Positions 15,534-24,675 of a stretch of 64,000 bases of DNA are shown here, in pieces. Both the position numbers and the translations under genes were made by a program. A model generated the notes under the pieces. That model saw only the letters and a list, made by a program, of their open reading frames with translations, had not been told where the DNA came from and searched no databases. Origin of the DNA: Mesorhizobium sp. L-8-3 (lineage in GTDB: Bacteria > Pseudomonadota > Alphaproteobacteria > Rhizobiales > Rhizobiaceae); the NCBI RefSeq assembly GCF_016756615.1, contig NZ_AP023262.1:5395501-5459500 (forward strand), read 5' to 3'. The stretch's first letter is position 1, and the number at the start of each line of letters is the position of its first letter.

Positions 15534-16349
15534 TCAACCCTCCTGAAGCACACCCAGCTTGGTGAAGAGCTGACGTATGCGGGTAGTATACGAGGAAAAG
15601 GCTTGCGTCTCGCGTACGGCAAGACTTCGTGGTCGCGGCAAGTCCACATCAATGATCTCGACAACCCGGCCTGGGTTGCGCGACATGACGACGATGCGGT
15701 CGGAAAGAAAGACTGCCTCCGCGATGGAGTGGGTGATGAACAGCACTGTCTTGCGGGTCTCCTGCCACAGGCGGGCCAACTCGATATTGAGGTCGTCGCG
15801 CGTCATGGCGTCGAGCGCCCCGAAGGGCTCGTCCATCAAAAGAAGGGTGGGATCGGTGAGGAGCGCCCGGCAGATCGAGGCACGCTGGCGCATACCGCCC
15901 GAAAGCTCCCACGGATAGCGGTCGGCAAAGGCCTCCAACCCAAAGCGAGCAAGGGTGCGACGCGCCTGCGACCTCAACGCGGAAACGTCGCGCCCTTGAA
16001 ACTCCGCCACCAGAAGCACGTTGTCGAGCACCGTGCGCCAGTCCAGCAACACGTCACGCTGGAACACTACACCAAGTCCGTCCGGCGGACCGGCGAGCGG
16101 TGCGCCGTCCAAGATGATCTCTCCCGAAGTGGGCCTCTCCAGACCGGCAACGCATTTGAGCAGCGTGGACTTGCCGCAGCCGCTGGGTCCCAGAATGCTG
16201 AGGAACTCGCCCTCGTTGAGGTCGAAATCGACCCCTTCCAGCGCCACGACTGGCCCCCGTCGCGACGTGTAGGTGACGGCGAGACTTCTCATCTGGACCA
16301 GGGGCCGCGCCGGTTGCAGCCTGGTCACGACAGCCGCTGTGTGCATCAT
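15534..16349 (-). CDS. ABC transporter ATP-binding protein (SsuB/TauB/ThiZ-like)
   Basis: A 271-residue nucleotide-binding subunit. Walker A is GPSGCGKSTLL, the signature LSGGMRQRASICRAL, and Walker B LLLMDEPFGALD followed by the switch His in VLFITHSIAEAV. It overlaps the binding-protein gene by 4 nt and is followed 3 nt later by the permease, so the three are translationally coupled. Confidence 0.93.
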   Translation of the reverse strand: MMHTAAVVTRLQPARPLVQMRSLAVTYTSRRGPVVALEGVDFDLNEGEFLSILGPSGCGKSTLLKCVAGLERPTSGEIILDGAPLAGPPDGLGVVFQRDVLLDWRTVLDNVLLVAEFQGRDVSALRSQARRTLARFGLEAFADRYPWELSGGMRQRASICRALLTDPTLLLMDEPFGALDAMTRDDLNIELARLWQETRKTVLFITHSIAEAVFLSDRIVVMSRNPGRVVEIIDVDLPRPRSLAVRETQAFSSYTTRIRQLFTKLGVLQEG

Positions 16350-17332
16350 GATCCCACCAGTTCGTTGGTGAAGTAGTCTGCCGGCTTGCGCCCGGCCGCC
16401 ACGATACCGGCCGCCTCCATGTCGGCCAGAGCCCTGGCCCAGTCCGCCTCGGTCTGCATGCCGAAGGGTTTGCCGGCGCTCGCCTCCGTATCGATGAAGT
16501 CGCGGTAGAGCTCGATCTGGCCTTTGAGCACGGCCGGGTTGAGCTTCATGCCCGGGCGCTGCGCGATGATCGCGTCCACCGCCTCGTCGACGTGGCCGTC
16601 ATAGATGTATTTCCAAGCCCGCACCTCGACCTCGACGAGTCGCCGCAGCGCGTCGGTCTTGCCGGCTAGCGTATCGCGCGTCACGATCAGGCCGTAGCTG
16701 GGAAAGGCGATTCCGGCGTCGGCCATCAGCACGGCCTTGGAGGGGCGCGCCGTCTCGATGACCGGCAGTCCGAAAGGAGCCGTGGTCATCACCGCATCGG
16801 CCTGCTTTGCCGTGTAGGTCGACATCAGCGCGGGCGGTGCCACCGCCACGATGTCGACGTCATCCTCGCTCAAACCGCCTGCCCTGAGGAAGCTTCCTAT
16901 GTAGGGCGACCACGGGCTGCCGTTGAAATTGACGATGCTCTTGCCTTTGAGGTCGGCGATCTGGTCAATGTCAGCATCGCGATCAACCAGAACCGCGAGG
17001 TCACTCTTGCGGAACCAGCCTGCGATCGACACAAGGTCCGCGCCCTTTTCTTTCGCGACTGCCATCACGCCGAGCTGAACCTGCCCGACATCCGCTTGGC
17101 CCGCAGCCACGAGCTGGATCGTGTTGCCGGAACCGGTACCGTCCTGCACCTCCACGTCGAGGCCAGCCTCCTTGAACCAGCCTTTCTGGCTGGCCAGGTG
17201 CATGGCGGCATGGGTTCCCCATGCGATGAAATCCATCCGTACCGTCAGCTTGTCGGCGGCATCGGCCGTTGCCGCGCCCGCCATCATCAGCGCGCCGGCG
17301 AGCAACCCTTTCAATTCCAGGAAACGTCTCAT
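16346..17332 (-). CDS. NMT1/SsuA-like periplasmic substrate-binding protein
   Basis: A 328-residue binding protein with a signal peptide (about 1-25, ending ADA). The NMT1/THI5-like fold shows LTVRMDFIAWGTHAAMHLASQKGWFKEAGLDVEV, GSGNTIQLVAAGQADVG, and FNGSPWSPYIGSFL. Related proteins bind hydroxypyrimidines (ThiY), sulfonates or riboflavin. It heads the importer operon. A strong AAGAGGAGAA ribosome-binding site lies before the ATG, and a TetR-type operator (17350-17363) lies 18 nt upstream of the start. Confidence 0.9.
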   Translation of the reverse strand: MRRFLELKGLLAGALMMAGAATADAADKLTVRMDFIAWGTHAAMHLASQKGWFKEAGLDVEVQDGTGSGNTIQLVAAGQADVGQVQLGVMAVAKEKGADLVSIAGWFRKSDLAVLVDRDADIDQIADLKGKSIVNFNGSPWSPYIGSFLRAGGLSEDDVDIVAVAPPALMSTYTAKQADAVMTTAPFGLPVIETARPSKAVLMADAGIAFPSYGLIVTRDTLAGKTDALRRLVEVEVRAWKYIYDGHVDEAVDAIIAQRPGMKLNPAVLKGQIELYRDFIDTEASAGKPFGMQTEADWARALADMEAAGIVAAGRKPADYFTNELVGS

Positions 17333-17349
17333 TGTGTTCTCCTCTTGTT

Positions 17350-17363
17350 ACTGACCAGTTAGT
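17350..17363. promoter_or_regulatory. Candidate TetR operator before the ABC importer
   Basis: ACTGACCAGTTAGT matches the core ACT-N-ACYAGT-N-AGT of the longer palindrome at 22121-22146 in front of hyuA. It lies just upstream of the ribosome-binding site of the binding-protein gene, where a bound repressor would block transcription. The tetR gene between the two sites is the obvious regulator. Confidence 0.55.
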
Positions 17364-17400
17364 TCCCCGGCTTCTGTTGTCCGGGTCGTCGTCTTTCGAT

Positions 17401-18231
17401 TCAGGCGCGCAGATACCCCAGCACCACGTCGACCATGTGTTTCTCGCGTTGCTTCAGCCGCTCGGGGGCCATCAGGTCCTGCCGCAGCACGTAGCCCAGC
17501 GTGTATTGATTGGAGAGGTAGAAGTAGCTGAGACCCGAAATGGTGATGTAAAGATCCACGGGGTCAACGTCTGCGCGGAATTGACCAGCGGCGCGCCCCT
17601 TGGCGAGCACGTCGCGAATGGCGGCGATAAGGGGATGATAGAGGTCAGGGATCTTGCCCGACATGGCAATGTGCTTGGCCTTGTGCAAATTCTCCGAGTT
17701 GAGCAGACGGATAACCTGCGGCTCGTCGCGGAAGTGCTCGAAGGTGAAAATGGTGAGCTTGGCCATCGCGTCCTTCGGCTCGAGGTCGGCGAAACTCCAT
17801 TCGTTCTGACGCTTGCGCATGCGCGCATAGGCAAGTTCCATAACCTCGACGAACAGCCGCTCTTTGCTCTCGAAATAGTGATAGAGTACGTTCTTCGTAA
17901 CGCCGCAGCGTCGCACGATCTCATCCACCCGCGCGCCGGCGAAACCCTTCTCGGCGAACTCTTCAGTGGCGATCTCCAATAGGTCCGCACGAGTGCGCTC
18001 GGCATTGCGCCAACGGCGCGGCTCGCCGATACGCTCAATCGGCCTTTCGCGGAACTCGCCACCCTCGGTCCCGATTCTGGCCTCGGGCGCGACTTCCGGC
18101 ACGGTCGCCTCCCTGCTCTGTCTCGTTGTCTTCCCGGCGCTTCTCATGACTTTTCCTGTCGCAGAATCCGACGATGCCGGCATCATGGCCAAACCGGGTC
18201 TGGCGAACAATGCGGTCCTTGAGCTCCGCAT
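17401..18231 (-). CDS. TetR-family regulator (RutR/YcdC-like C-terminal domain)
   Basis: A 276-residue regulator. After a ~75-residue basic, low-complexity N-terminal extension, the TetR HTH begins at NAERTRADLLEIATEEFAEKGF and includes CGVTKNVLYHYFESKERLF. The C-terminal domain contains DPVDLYITISGLSYFYLSNQ, similar to the RutR/YcdC-type effector domain of pyrimidine-catabolism regulators. It is third in the hyuA-hyuB-tetR run, 15 nt after hyuB. TetR proteins are usually ~200 residues; the start may be internal, and an in-frame initiation nearer the HTH should be considered. Confidence 0.88.
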   Translation of the reverse strand: MRSSRTALFARPGLAMMPASSDSATGKVMRSAGKTTRQSREATVPEVAPEARIGTEGGEFRERPIERIGEPRRWRNAERTRADLLEIATEEFAEKGFAGARVDEIVRRCGVTKNVLYHYFESKERLFVEVMELAYARMRKRQNEWSFADLEPKDAMAKLTIFTFEHFRDEPQVIRLLNSENLHKAKHIAMSGKIPDLYHPLIAAIRDVLAKGRAAGQFRADVDPVDLYITISGLSYFYLSNQYTLGYVLRQDLMAPERLKQREKHMVDVVLGYLRA

Positions 18232-18246
18232 GGCCTTCGCCGCCCC

Positions 18247-19983
18247 CTATTCCGCTGCTGCCCGGGCGAGTTCGATGCGAAGCGTTCGGGTCGCAGCCGA
18301 GTCCAGCCAACCGGAGATAGGATCCACGATCACGCCGTGACGGTCTCGGGCGAAGGCGACACTGATCTTGTGGTTCCAGACATCACGCGCAATGCTTTCG
18401 GGGTTCCGCTCCAGCGGATCGCCGAACCCGCCGCCGCCGGCCTGCTCATGCACGATGACACTGTCGGCGGCGATAGACATTGTCACCTTGCTCGGCAGGT
18501 CGACGGTCTTGCCGTCCTGGATGAGATAGTTCCGCGTGGCGCGGCCGGATTCGCCACCGGTCAGGCCGAATGGCTGGAACTTCATCCGGTCCGAGCGGAG
18601 CTGCAGTTCGGCCTGTGGCGCCAGCAGCCGATAGCTGCGCCGGACGCCAAGGCCGCCGCGATGTCGCCCGGCACCGCAACTGTCCTCAATCAGCGCATAT
18701 TCCTCGACCCGCACGGGGTGTTGCGCCTCCAGCGTCTCCACCGGTGTGTTCGACAGGTTCTGGGAGGGGTTGGTGATGGCCTCGACGCCGTCGCGGTCGG
18801 GCCGACCACCCCAGGCGCCGCAGACCATATCGACGATGATGAAGGGGTCGCGATTCGGCCTGAGGCCGGCAATGCACACCACGGTGTTGCCGCCTTCGCC
18901 CGCAGCGGGGATGCGGTCCGGCACGATCTGGGCGAGCGCGCCGAACATCGTATCGCAAATGCGATAGCCGGTAAGCGCCCGCGCCGCCACCGGCGCCGGT
19001 GAGAGCGGGTTGAGTACGGTTCCCTCCGGTACGCGGATATCGAGGCAGCGAAAGATGCCGGCATTGTTGGGCACGTCCCCCTTCAGCGCACAGCGAATGC
19101 TCAGATAGGTACAGGAATTGGTGTAAGAGCGCGTGGCGTTGATCGCGCCGCGTACCTGCGGTGAGGAACCCTCGTAGTCGATGATCAGCGAATCCTCGCC
19201 AACGGTGACCGCGACTGTGATCGGAATCGGGCCTGAGCCCATACCATCGTCATCGATGTGGTCGACGAAACGGAAAGTGCCCTTCGGCCAGCCGCGTATC
19301 TCCTCGCGCGTCATCTTTTCGGCGTAGTCGAGCAGCGCGGCCATGTAGTCCTGCAGTGTCTCGGCGCCGTAGCGGTCGCACAGCTTGCCGATTTCGCGGA
19401 TGCCGACCTGGCAGGCTGCATACTGGGCGTAGAGATCGCCGAGCACGCGGTCGGGAACACGGACGTTGATCTCAATGAGGCCCGCCAGTGTCTCGTTGAT
19501 GACGCCGCGCTCGTAGAGCTTCATGACGGGGATGCGCAGGCCTTCCTGATAGATTTCGGTGGAATCGCTGGCGTTCGATCCCGCCACCCGACCGCCGACG
19601 TCGGTGTGGTGGCAGATCACGACCGAAAAGCCTTGCAGTGCGCCCCCATGGAAAATTGGAACGAACATAAAAATGTCAGGCAGATGCATACCGCCACGAT
19701 ATGGATCGTTGAGGATGACGGCGTCGCCCGGATTGAGGTCGTCGCCATACCTCTCCAGCACTGCGGCCATGGCCTCGGGCACGGCACCGAGATGCAGCGC
19801 GATGGTCTTGGCCTGCGCGACCATGCGGCCATGGCGGTCGCAGAGAGCGGCAGAATAGTCCATCACGTCCTTCACGATCTCGGAGCGTGCGGTGCGCACC
19901 ACCGTGTAGGCGATCTCGTCAACGATCGAGTCCATCGCATTCTTGAGAACAGCGAAGGTGATCGGGTCGGCGGTCGTGCTCAT
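18247..19983 (-). CDS. hyuB: Hydantoinase B / 5-oxoprolinase beta-like subunit
   Basis: A 578-residue HyuB-type subunit (Pfam Hydantoinase_B). Recognisable segments are DPITFAVLKNAMDSIVDEIAYTVVRTARSEIVKDVMDYSAALCD at the start, GDAVILNDPYRGGMHLPDIFM, the HHTDVGGRVAGS metal-binding loop, and C-terminal GGGGFGDPLERN. With HyuA it forms an ATP-dependent ring-opening enzyme acting on hydantoins, 5-oxoproline, N-methylhydantoin or acetone-type substrates; sequence alone does not decide. The start at 19983 follows a GAGGAA ribosome-binding site, 10 nt after hyuA. Confidence 0.92.
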   Translation of the reverse strand: MSTTADPITFAVLKNAMDSIVDEIAYTVVRTARSEIVKDVMDYSAALCDRHGRMVAQAKTIALHLGAVPEAMAAVLERYGDDLNPGDAVILNDPYRGGMHLPDIFMFVPIFHGGALQGFSVVICHHTDVGGRVAGSNASDSTEIYQEGLRIPVMKLYERGVINETLAGLIEINVRVPDRVLGDLYAQYAACQVGIREIGKLCDRYGAETLQDYMAALLDYAEKMTREEIRGWPKGTFRFVDHIDDDGMGSGPIPITVAVTVGEDSLIIDYEGSSPQVRGAINATRSYTNSCTYLSIRCALKGDVPNNAGIFRCLDIRVPEGTVLNPLSPAPVAARALTGYRICDTMFGALAQIVPDRIPAAGEGGNTVVCIAGLRPNRDPFIIVDMVCGAWGGRPDRDGVEAITNPSQNLSNTPVETLEAQHPVRVEEYALIEDSCGAGRHRGGLGVRRSYRLLAPQAELQLRSDRMKFQPFGLTGGESGRATRNYLIQDGKTVDLPSKVTMSIAADSVIVHEQAGGGGFGDPLERNPESIARDVWNHKISVAFARDRHGVIVDPISGWLDSAATRTLRIELARAAAE

Positions 19984-19993
19984 TTGCTCTTCC

Positions 19994-22102
19994 TCAAGCG
20001 ATGTCGATGATGACGTTCCCGACGGCATCGGCGCGGAAGCGGGCATCCGGCGGCACGACAATGGTGGTGTCATAGGATTCGATGACGGCCGGCCCTTGCT
20101 GAGGCTCCGTAGTCACGTCGCCGCGTGCCATCAGCCGGGTGGAAACGGGCGGCATACCGCGCTCGAAATGCACCATTCTCGTGCCGCTCAGGCCACGGGT
20201 GGCCGCCGCATCCACCTTCGCTGTCTGGAAGGCGAGTCGTTCGGCTCTGCCGATCGCCGTCAGCCGCAGCGCAGCCACCTCGACAGGCTCTCCGGTCGCG
20301 TAGCCATAGGTCGACCGGTAATCGGCGTAAAAGCGTTCGGCGAGACTGGCGAAGCCGGCCGCGAGGATCGCCTGCGGATCGAAGGGAATGGTCAGTTCCG
20401 AGGACTGCCCGACATAGCGCAGATCGGCGGCGAAACGCAGTTCCACGCCGTCGTCGCCGTAGCCCTCCTCGGCAAGCACGGTAAGTCCCTCGGCTGCAAG
20501 ATCCTCCAACCGGGGCGACAACCAGGCGGCCTCGACATCGGTGATCTTCTTCTGCACGGCGCGCACAAAATTGTGCTCGACATCGGCGGTGAGCATGCCG
20601 GCGGCGGAGAAGACTCCGGACATGATAGGCGCAATCACACGTTTGACGCCGAGTATGCGCGCCACGTCCAGCGCATGCAGCGGACCGCCGCCGCCGAAGG
20701 CGACGATGGTCATGTCGCGCGGATCACGACCACGTTCAACAGTGACGGAGCGGATAGCCCGCGCCATGCTGACATTGGCGATCTGGCGCACTCCCTGCGC
20801 GGCTTCCTCGATCGAAAGCCCAAGCGGGATGGCCACATGGCGGCGCATTGCCTCGATAGCCCTGTCGCGGTGGACAGGCAGGCTGCCGCCGGCCAGCGCC
20901 TCCGGATTCAGGTAGCCGAGGCACATATTTGCGTCTGTCACGGTTGGCCGGTCGTTGCCGCGGGCGTAGCAAGCCGGACCGGGATCGGCACCCGCCGAGG
21001 CGGGGCCGACGGTGAGCAGCCCACCTGCGTCGATCGAGGCGAGCGATCCGCCGCCCGCGCCGACCTCGGCGATGTCGACCGCCGGAACCTTCAGCATGTA
21101 GCCGCCGCCCTTGATGAAACGGCTGGGCGACGAGATTCCGTCGCGGAACTCATATTCGGTGACCAATGCCGCCTGACCGTTTTCCACGATCGACGCCTTG
21201 GCAGTGGTGCCGCCCATGTCGAAGATGATCAGGTCGCCATAGTCGAAGCCGCCCGAGAGCGAGGCGGCTCCCGTCACACCACCGGCCGGCCCCGAAGCGA
21301 CGGCGAAGACAGGGAGTCTGGCTGCTACCGGCGCTCCCATCATGCCTCCGTTTGAGGCAACCACCTGGAGCGGGGCACGAATGCCGAGTTCGGCGATGCG
21401 CCGGCGCAGCCGATCGATATAGGTCTGCATCTCCGGCAGCAAATAAGCGTTCACCACTGTCGTGCTGGTGCGCTCATATTCCTTGATCTCCGGCAGAACC
21501 TCATGCGATGCAGTCACCCGCAACTCGGGAAAGGCTTCGCGCACGGCAGCCGCCGCGGCGATCTCGTGAACGGGGTTCACGTAGCTGTTGAGGAAGCAGA
21601 TCGCGACCGCCTCCACTCCCTCCGCGACAAGTTCGCCGCATACGGCCACCACCTCAGCAAGGTCGATAGCTGTGACGACCGAGCCATCGGCGGCAATGCG
21701 CTCGGATATCTCGCGGCGGTAGCGGCGCGGTGCCAGAGGCTCGGGTTTCTCCCAGGCGAGATTGAACATCTCAGGGGTGCGGATGCGGCCGATCTCCAGA
21801 ACGTCGCGGAAACCCTTGGTGGTGATCAGTGCCGTCTTGGCCCCTTTGCGCTGCAGTATGGCGTTCGAACCGACCGTCGTTCCGTGCACAATTTCCTTCA
21901 CGGCGCCAGGTTCGATCGCCAGTCGTTCCAGCATCTCGGCCAGGCCGGTGATCACTGCTTCGCCGGGATCGGCCGGCGTGGAAGAGGTTTTGTTGACGAA
22001 CAGCGTGCGGCCGCCGCGTGAAAGCACCAAATCCGTGAAGGTGCCGCCGATGTCGATGCCGATCCTGACATCAAGGGCCTCGGGTGCTGGGGCATCGGCC
22101 AT
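19994..22102 (-). CDS. hyuA: Hydantoinase A / 5-oxoprolinase alpha-like subunit
   Basis: A 702-residue ATPase subunit with the sugar-kinase/actin fold. It carries the N-terminal phosphate loop VRIGIDIGGTFTDLVL, VHGTTVGSNAILQRKGAKTALITTKGFRD, LIIFDMGGTTAKASIVENG (the second phosphate motif) and FGGGGPLHALDVARILG. It supplies ATP-dependent activation to HyuB. It is the first gene of hyuA-hyuB-tetR. A 26-bp palindrome covers the likely -10 region just upstream, indicating repression by the cluster's TetR. Confidence 0.93.
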   Translation of the reverse strand: MADAPAPEALDVRIGIDIGGTFTDLVLSRGGRTLFVNKTSSTPADPGEAVITGLAEMLERLAIEPGAVKEIVHGTTVGSNAILQRKGAKTALITTKGFRDVLEIGRIRTPEMFNLAWEKPEPLAPRRYRREISERIAADGSVVTAIDLAEVVAVCGELVAEGVEAVAICFLNSYVNPVHEIAAAAAVREAFPELRVTASHEVLPEIKEYERTSTTVVNAYLLPEMQTYIDRLRRRIAELGIRAPLQVVASNGGMMGAPVAARLPVFAVASGPAGGVTGAASLSGGFDYGDLIIFDMGGTTAKASIVENGQAALVTEYEFRDGISSPSRFIKGGGYMLKVPAVDIAEVGAGGGSLASIDAGGLLTVGPASAGADPGPACYARGNDRPTVTDANMCLGYLNPEALAGGSLPVHRDRAIEAMRRHVAIPLGLSIEEAAQGVRQIANVSMARAIRSVTVERGRDPRDMTIVAFGGGGPLHALDVARILGVKRVIAPIMSGVFSAAGMLTADVEHNFVRAVQKKITDVEAAWLSPRLEDLAAEGLTVLAEEGYGDDGVELRFAADLRYVGQSSELTIPFDPQAILAAGFASLAERFYADYRSTYGYATGEPVEVAALRLTAIGRAERLAFQTAKVDAAATRGLSGTRMVHFERGMPPVSTRLMARGDVTTEPQQGPAVIESYDTTIVVPPDARFRADAVGNVIIDIA

Positions 22103-22120
22103 GCTGTTTTCTCTCCGCTT

Positions 22121-22146
22121 TTATTAACTGACTAGTAAGTCAATAA
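22121..22146. promoter_or_regulatory. Palindromic TetR operator over the hyuA promoter
   Basis: The 26-bp sequence has the symmetric form TTATT-N-ACT-N-ACTAGT-N-AGT-N-AATAA, and only the N positions break symmetry. On the minus strand, TTGACT (complement of 22155-22160) and TACTAG (complement of 22132-22137) form a 17-bp-spaced promoter for hyuA, so the operator overlaps the -10. The ACT-N-ACYAGT-N-AGT core recurs at 17350-17363. Confidence 0.65.
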
Positions 22147-22160
22147 CGGCCAACAGTCAA

Positions 22161-22537
22161 GAGACCCGAAGTCGATTCGCTGCCGCGACTTCGACTGCTG
22201 GCCCCCTCGTTTGTCCGACGCGGCCAAAGCCGGGCTCAACAAAAGCGAACAGCCTCCCCCCTCACACAGACCATCTACACATTCCGGCAAGCGCGGATCA
22301 CCGACCGCAGGCGTGAGGCTCAGCAATACCGGACCTCGGGCTTGAACTTCGCCATCGCGCCGATTCGACCCACATGGCGGATGCCCGTCGGGCATCCGCG
22401 CGGGAGGCGAAATTATCCCCGACGATCTCCTGACCAGGCCGACGAAGCGCCGGCGCTCGATCGTTCCCATGGTTGCGAGCCATGTTTTGGAACATTGCGC
22501 AGTGCCGGCTGTTTTTGCGTTCGAATGGAGGCTAGCG
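22161..22537. other. Intergenic region between hyuA and the HD-domain gene
   Basis: About 377 bp upstream of the plus-strand HD gene. Both frames are open in places but none resembles a protein; no hairpin-plus-T terminator or further operator was recognised. Confidence 0.4.
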
Positions 22538-22969
22538 ATGAGCAATCTCGACCATGCGCTGTCGCTCGCCGAAGCAGCGCATCGAGGCCAGAAGGACAAG
22601 CTCGGCAGACCCTATGTCGAGCATTGCCGGCGCGTCGTCGAAGCGGTCGACGGGCTTGACGAGAAGATCGTCGCCTATCTGCACGATGTTCCTGAAAAGG
22701 CGAAGGGCTGGACGCTGGCACGCCTTGCAGCCGAGGGCTTCAGCCCCTCGATCGTGGCGGCCGTGGACGCCATGACCCGGCGCGAGGGCGAAGACGACGC
22801 TGCATTCGTGCGCCGCGCCGCCGCCAACCGCCTTGCGCGCAGCGTCAAGCGTGCCGATCTCGAGGACAATCTACGCCAAGCCCGCGAGGCCGGCTTGCCG
22901 ACGGGGAAGTACGAACGGGGACTTGGCATCCTGCGGGACGAGTTCGAAAAAGGCGGCGACGGCACATGA
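22538..22969 (+). CDS. Small HD-domain phosphohydrolase
   Basis: A 143-residue HD-fold protein. Metal-binding pattern: His15 in AHRGQKD, His29 in YVEHCRRV, and His49-Asp50 in VAYLHDVPE, followed by KRADLEDNL. It resembles the hydrolase part of SpoT/RelA and small MESH1-like enzymes, so (p)ppGpp or another phosphorylated nucleotide is a possible substrate. It is too short for a synthetase. ATG at 22538 (after GGAGGCTAGCG) is preferred; upstream in-frame codons are not family-like. It converges on hemN. Confidence 0.75.
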   Translation: MSNLDHALSLAEAAHRGQKDKLGRPYVEHCRRVVEAVDGLDEKIVAYLHDVPEKAKGWTLARLAAEGFSPSIVAAVDAMTRREGEDDAAFVRRAAANRLARSVKRADLEDNLRQAREAGLPTGKYERGLGILRDEFEKGGDGT

Positions 22970-23175
22970 CAGCCGTCCTGGTTGTCGAAACATCCGATGA
23001 TCGTGGATCCTGGCGAACTGAACCGAAACGCCGGCGGGCGCAGGCTGGCGAATAGCCGCTCCGATCCAATCGGATCGGCCATTGGCCAAAGCATGTCTCC
23101 CGCAAGTGTGCAGTCTCGGAAAAGGACATCCGCTGGATCAATATCTACCGCGTGTCGCGACACGCAGCAGCGTGG

Positions 23176-24525
23176 CTAGACGGCTGCGGAGTGACGCCCG
23201 GCGCCGGAGCCGAAATAGCGATCGAAGGCAGAAGCGATGCTTCGCACGAAGGGCCGGCCGCGCGCCATCACGACGAAGCGGTTTCCCTGTCGCGCGAAGA
23301 TGCCGTCCTTGTCCGCTGCGGCAAGATATTCCGCTTCGATGATGATCGGCCGAGCAGCCTCGCCGAAGCGGCTCAACAGGTCGCAGCGCGAAAACGAGAG
23401 ATCGCACATCAGCCGTTCGATCACCCAGGCGCGCATGCGGTCAGTGCCCGATAGCTCGAAGCCGCGGACAACGGCCATGCCAGCCGCCGCGACACGACGT
23501 TCGTAATCGGCGGAAGCCGGCGCATTCTGCACATAGCCCTGCGGCAACTGCCCTACCGCCGATGCGCCAAGGCCGATCAGGGCCTCGGCACTTTCGCAGG
23601 TGTAGCCCTGAAAGTTCCGCCTGAGCCAGCCCTCGCGGCAGGCAATCGCCATCCTGTCGCTAGGCCTGGCAAAGTGGTCGAGGCCGACCGCATTGTAACC
23701 CGACGCGGAGATCACCGACGCAGCGCATTCGAACTGCCGGAACCGCTCCACGGGTCCTGGAAGCGCAGCTTCGTCGATCATCGTCTGGTGCTTCTTCATC
23801 CAGGGCACATGAGCGTAGCCGAACAGCGCTATGCGGTCGGGGGTGAGCGTCAAGGCCTGGGCGACGGTCGCGGCGACGCCCGCCTCGCTCTGGTGTGGGA
23901 GCCCGTAGAGCAGGTCGAGATTGACCGATGTCGCACCGCGTGCGCGGACCGCATCGACCACGGCCTTCGTCGCCTCGAAGCTCTGCTCGCGATTGATCGC
24001 CTTCTGCACCCTGCGATCGAAATCCTGGACGCCGAGGCTCGCCCGCCTCATGCCGATCGCGGCGAGTGCGTCGAAACGGGCGTCGTCCATGTCGTTGGGA
24101 TCGATCTCGACCGAAACCTCCGCGTCGGGAAGGAACCGGAAGCGACTGCGCAGTTGGGCATCCAGCGCGATCATGTCGCGCGGCTCCAGCATGGTGGGAG
24201 AGCCGCCGCCATAGTGCACCGCCTCGACGCGCGCTTTACCGTCGATCAGCCCGGCGACCGTCTCGATCTCCCGGTGAAGCGCCTGCAGGTAGCGCTCGAG
24301 CGGCGCATATCGTCGCACCTGCCTGGTGTTGCAGGCGCAGAACCAGCAGAGCCGGTCGCAGAACGGGATGTGGATATAGAGCGAAAGGGTCGCGCCCGCG
24401 GGAAGCTCGCCCAGCCAGTCCCGATAGGCGTCCTCGCCCACGCCGGCATGGAAATGCGGGGCAGTCGGATAGCTCGTGTAACGCGGCGCCGGCGCCGCGT
24501 ATTTCCTGATCAGTTCCTCGTCCAT
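23176..24525 (-). CDS. hemN: Oxygen-independent coproporphyrinogen III oxidase
   Basis: A 449-residue radical-SAM HemN. The cluster motif is Cys56-Asp-Arg-Leu-Cys60-Trp-Phe-Cys63, with the HemN-specific extra Cys65. HYGGGSPTML, SVEIDPNDM and SVNLDLLYGLPHQS are the SAM and substrate-binding segments. It oxidatively decarboxylates coproporphyrinogen III to protoporphyrinogen IX without O2, keeping haem synthesis going for the cbb3 oxidase. An FNR box at 24576-24589 lies ~57 nt upstream, at the correct distance for an activated start site 16 nt before the ATG. Confidence 0.95.
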   Translation of the reverse strand: MDEELIRKYAAPAPRYTSYPTAPHFHAGVGEDAYRDWLGELPAGATLSLYIHIPFCDRLCWFCACNTRQVRRYAPLERYLQALHREIETVAGLIDGKARVEAVHYGGGSPTMLEPRDMIALDAQLRSRFRFLPDAEVSVEIDPNDMDDARFDALAAIGMRRASLGVQDFDRRVQKAINREQSFEATKAVVDAVRARGATSVNLDLLYGLPHQSEAGVAATVAQALTLTPDRIALFGYAHVPWMKKHQTMIDEAALPGPVERFRQFECAASVISASGYNAVGLDHFARPSDRMAIACREGWLRRNFQGYTCESAEALIGLGASAVGQLPQGYVQNAPASADYERRVAAAGMAVVRGFELSGTDRMRAWVIERLMCDLSFSRCDLLSRFGEAARPIIIEAEYLAAADKDGIFARQGNRFVVMARGRPFVRSIASAFDRYFGSGAGRHSAAV

Positions 24526-24575
24526 GCTGGGCTCCTGTTCGGCAGCCCAGATTAGGAAACGCGACGGCGAGGGCC

Positions 24576-24589
24576 TTGACCTCGATCAA
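24576..24589. promoter_or_regulatory. FNR box shared by hemN and fnrL
   Basis: TTGACCTCGATCAA matches TTGAY-N4-RTCAA. For hemN (minus) a class II start would fall near 24541; for fnrL (plus) near 24624, both just upstream of the respective start codons. FnrL is thus likely autoregulated. Confidence 0.85.
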
Positions 24590-24675
24590 CCCGCCGGCGG
24601 GGACAAAAAGCCGCGATGTCCCCCATATGTCGACAGCGGTGAACGATATAGTGTGCGGCTCAACCGGAAATCGCC

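Noticed and set aside
19943..21355. A 470-codon frame antisense to hyuA and hyuB
   Set aside because: It overlaps clear family motifs of HyuA and HyuB on the other strand; no ribosome-binding site or family resemblance.
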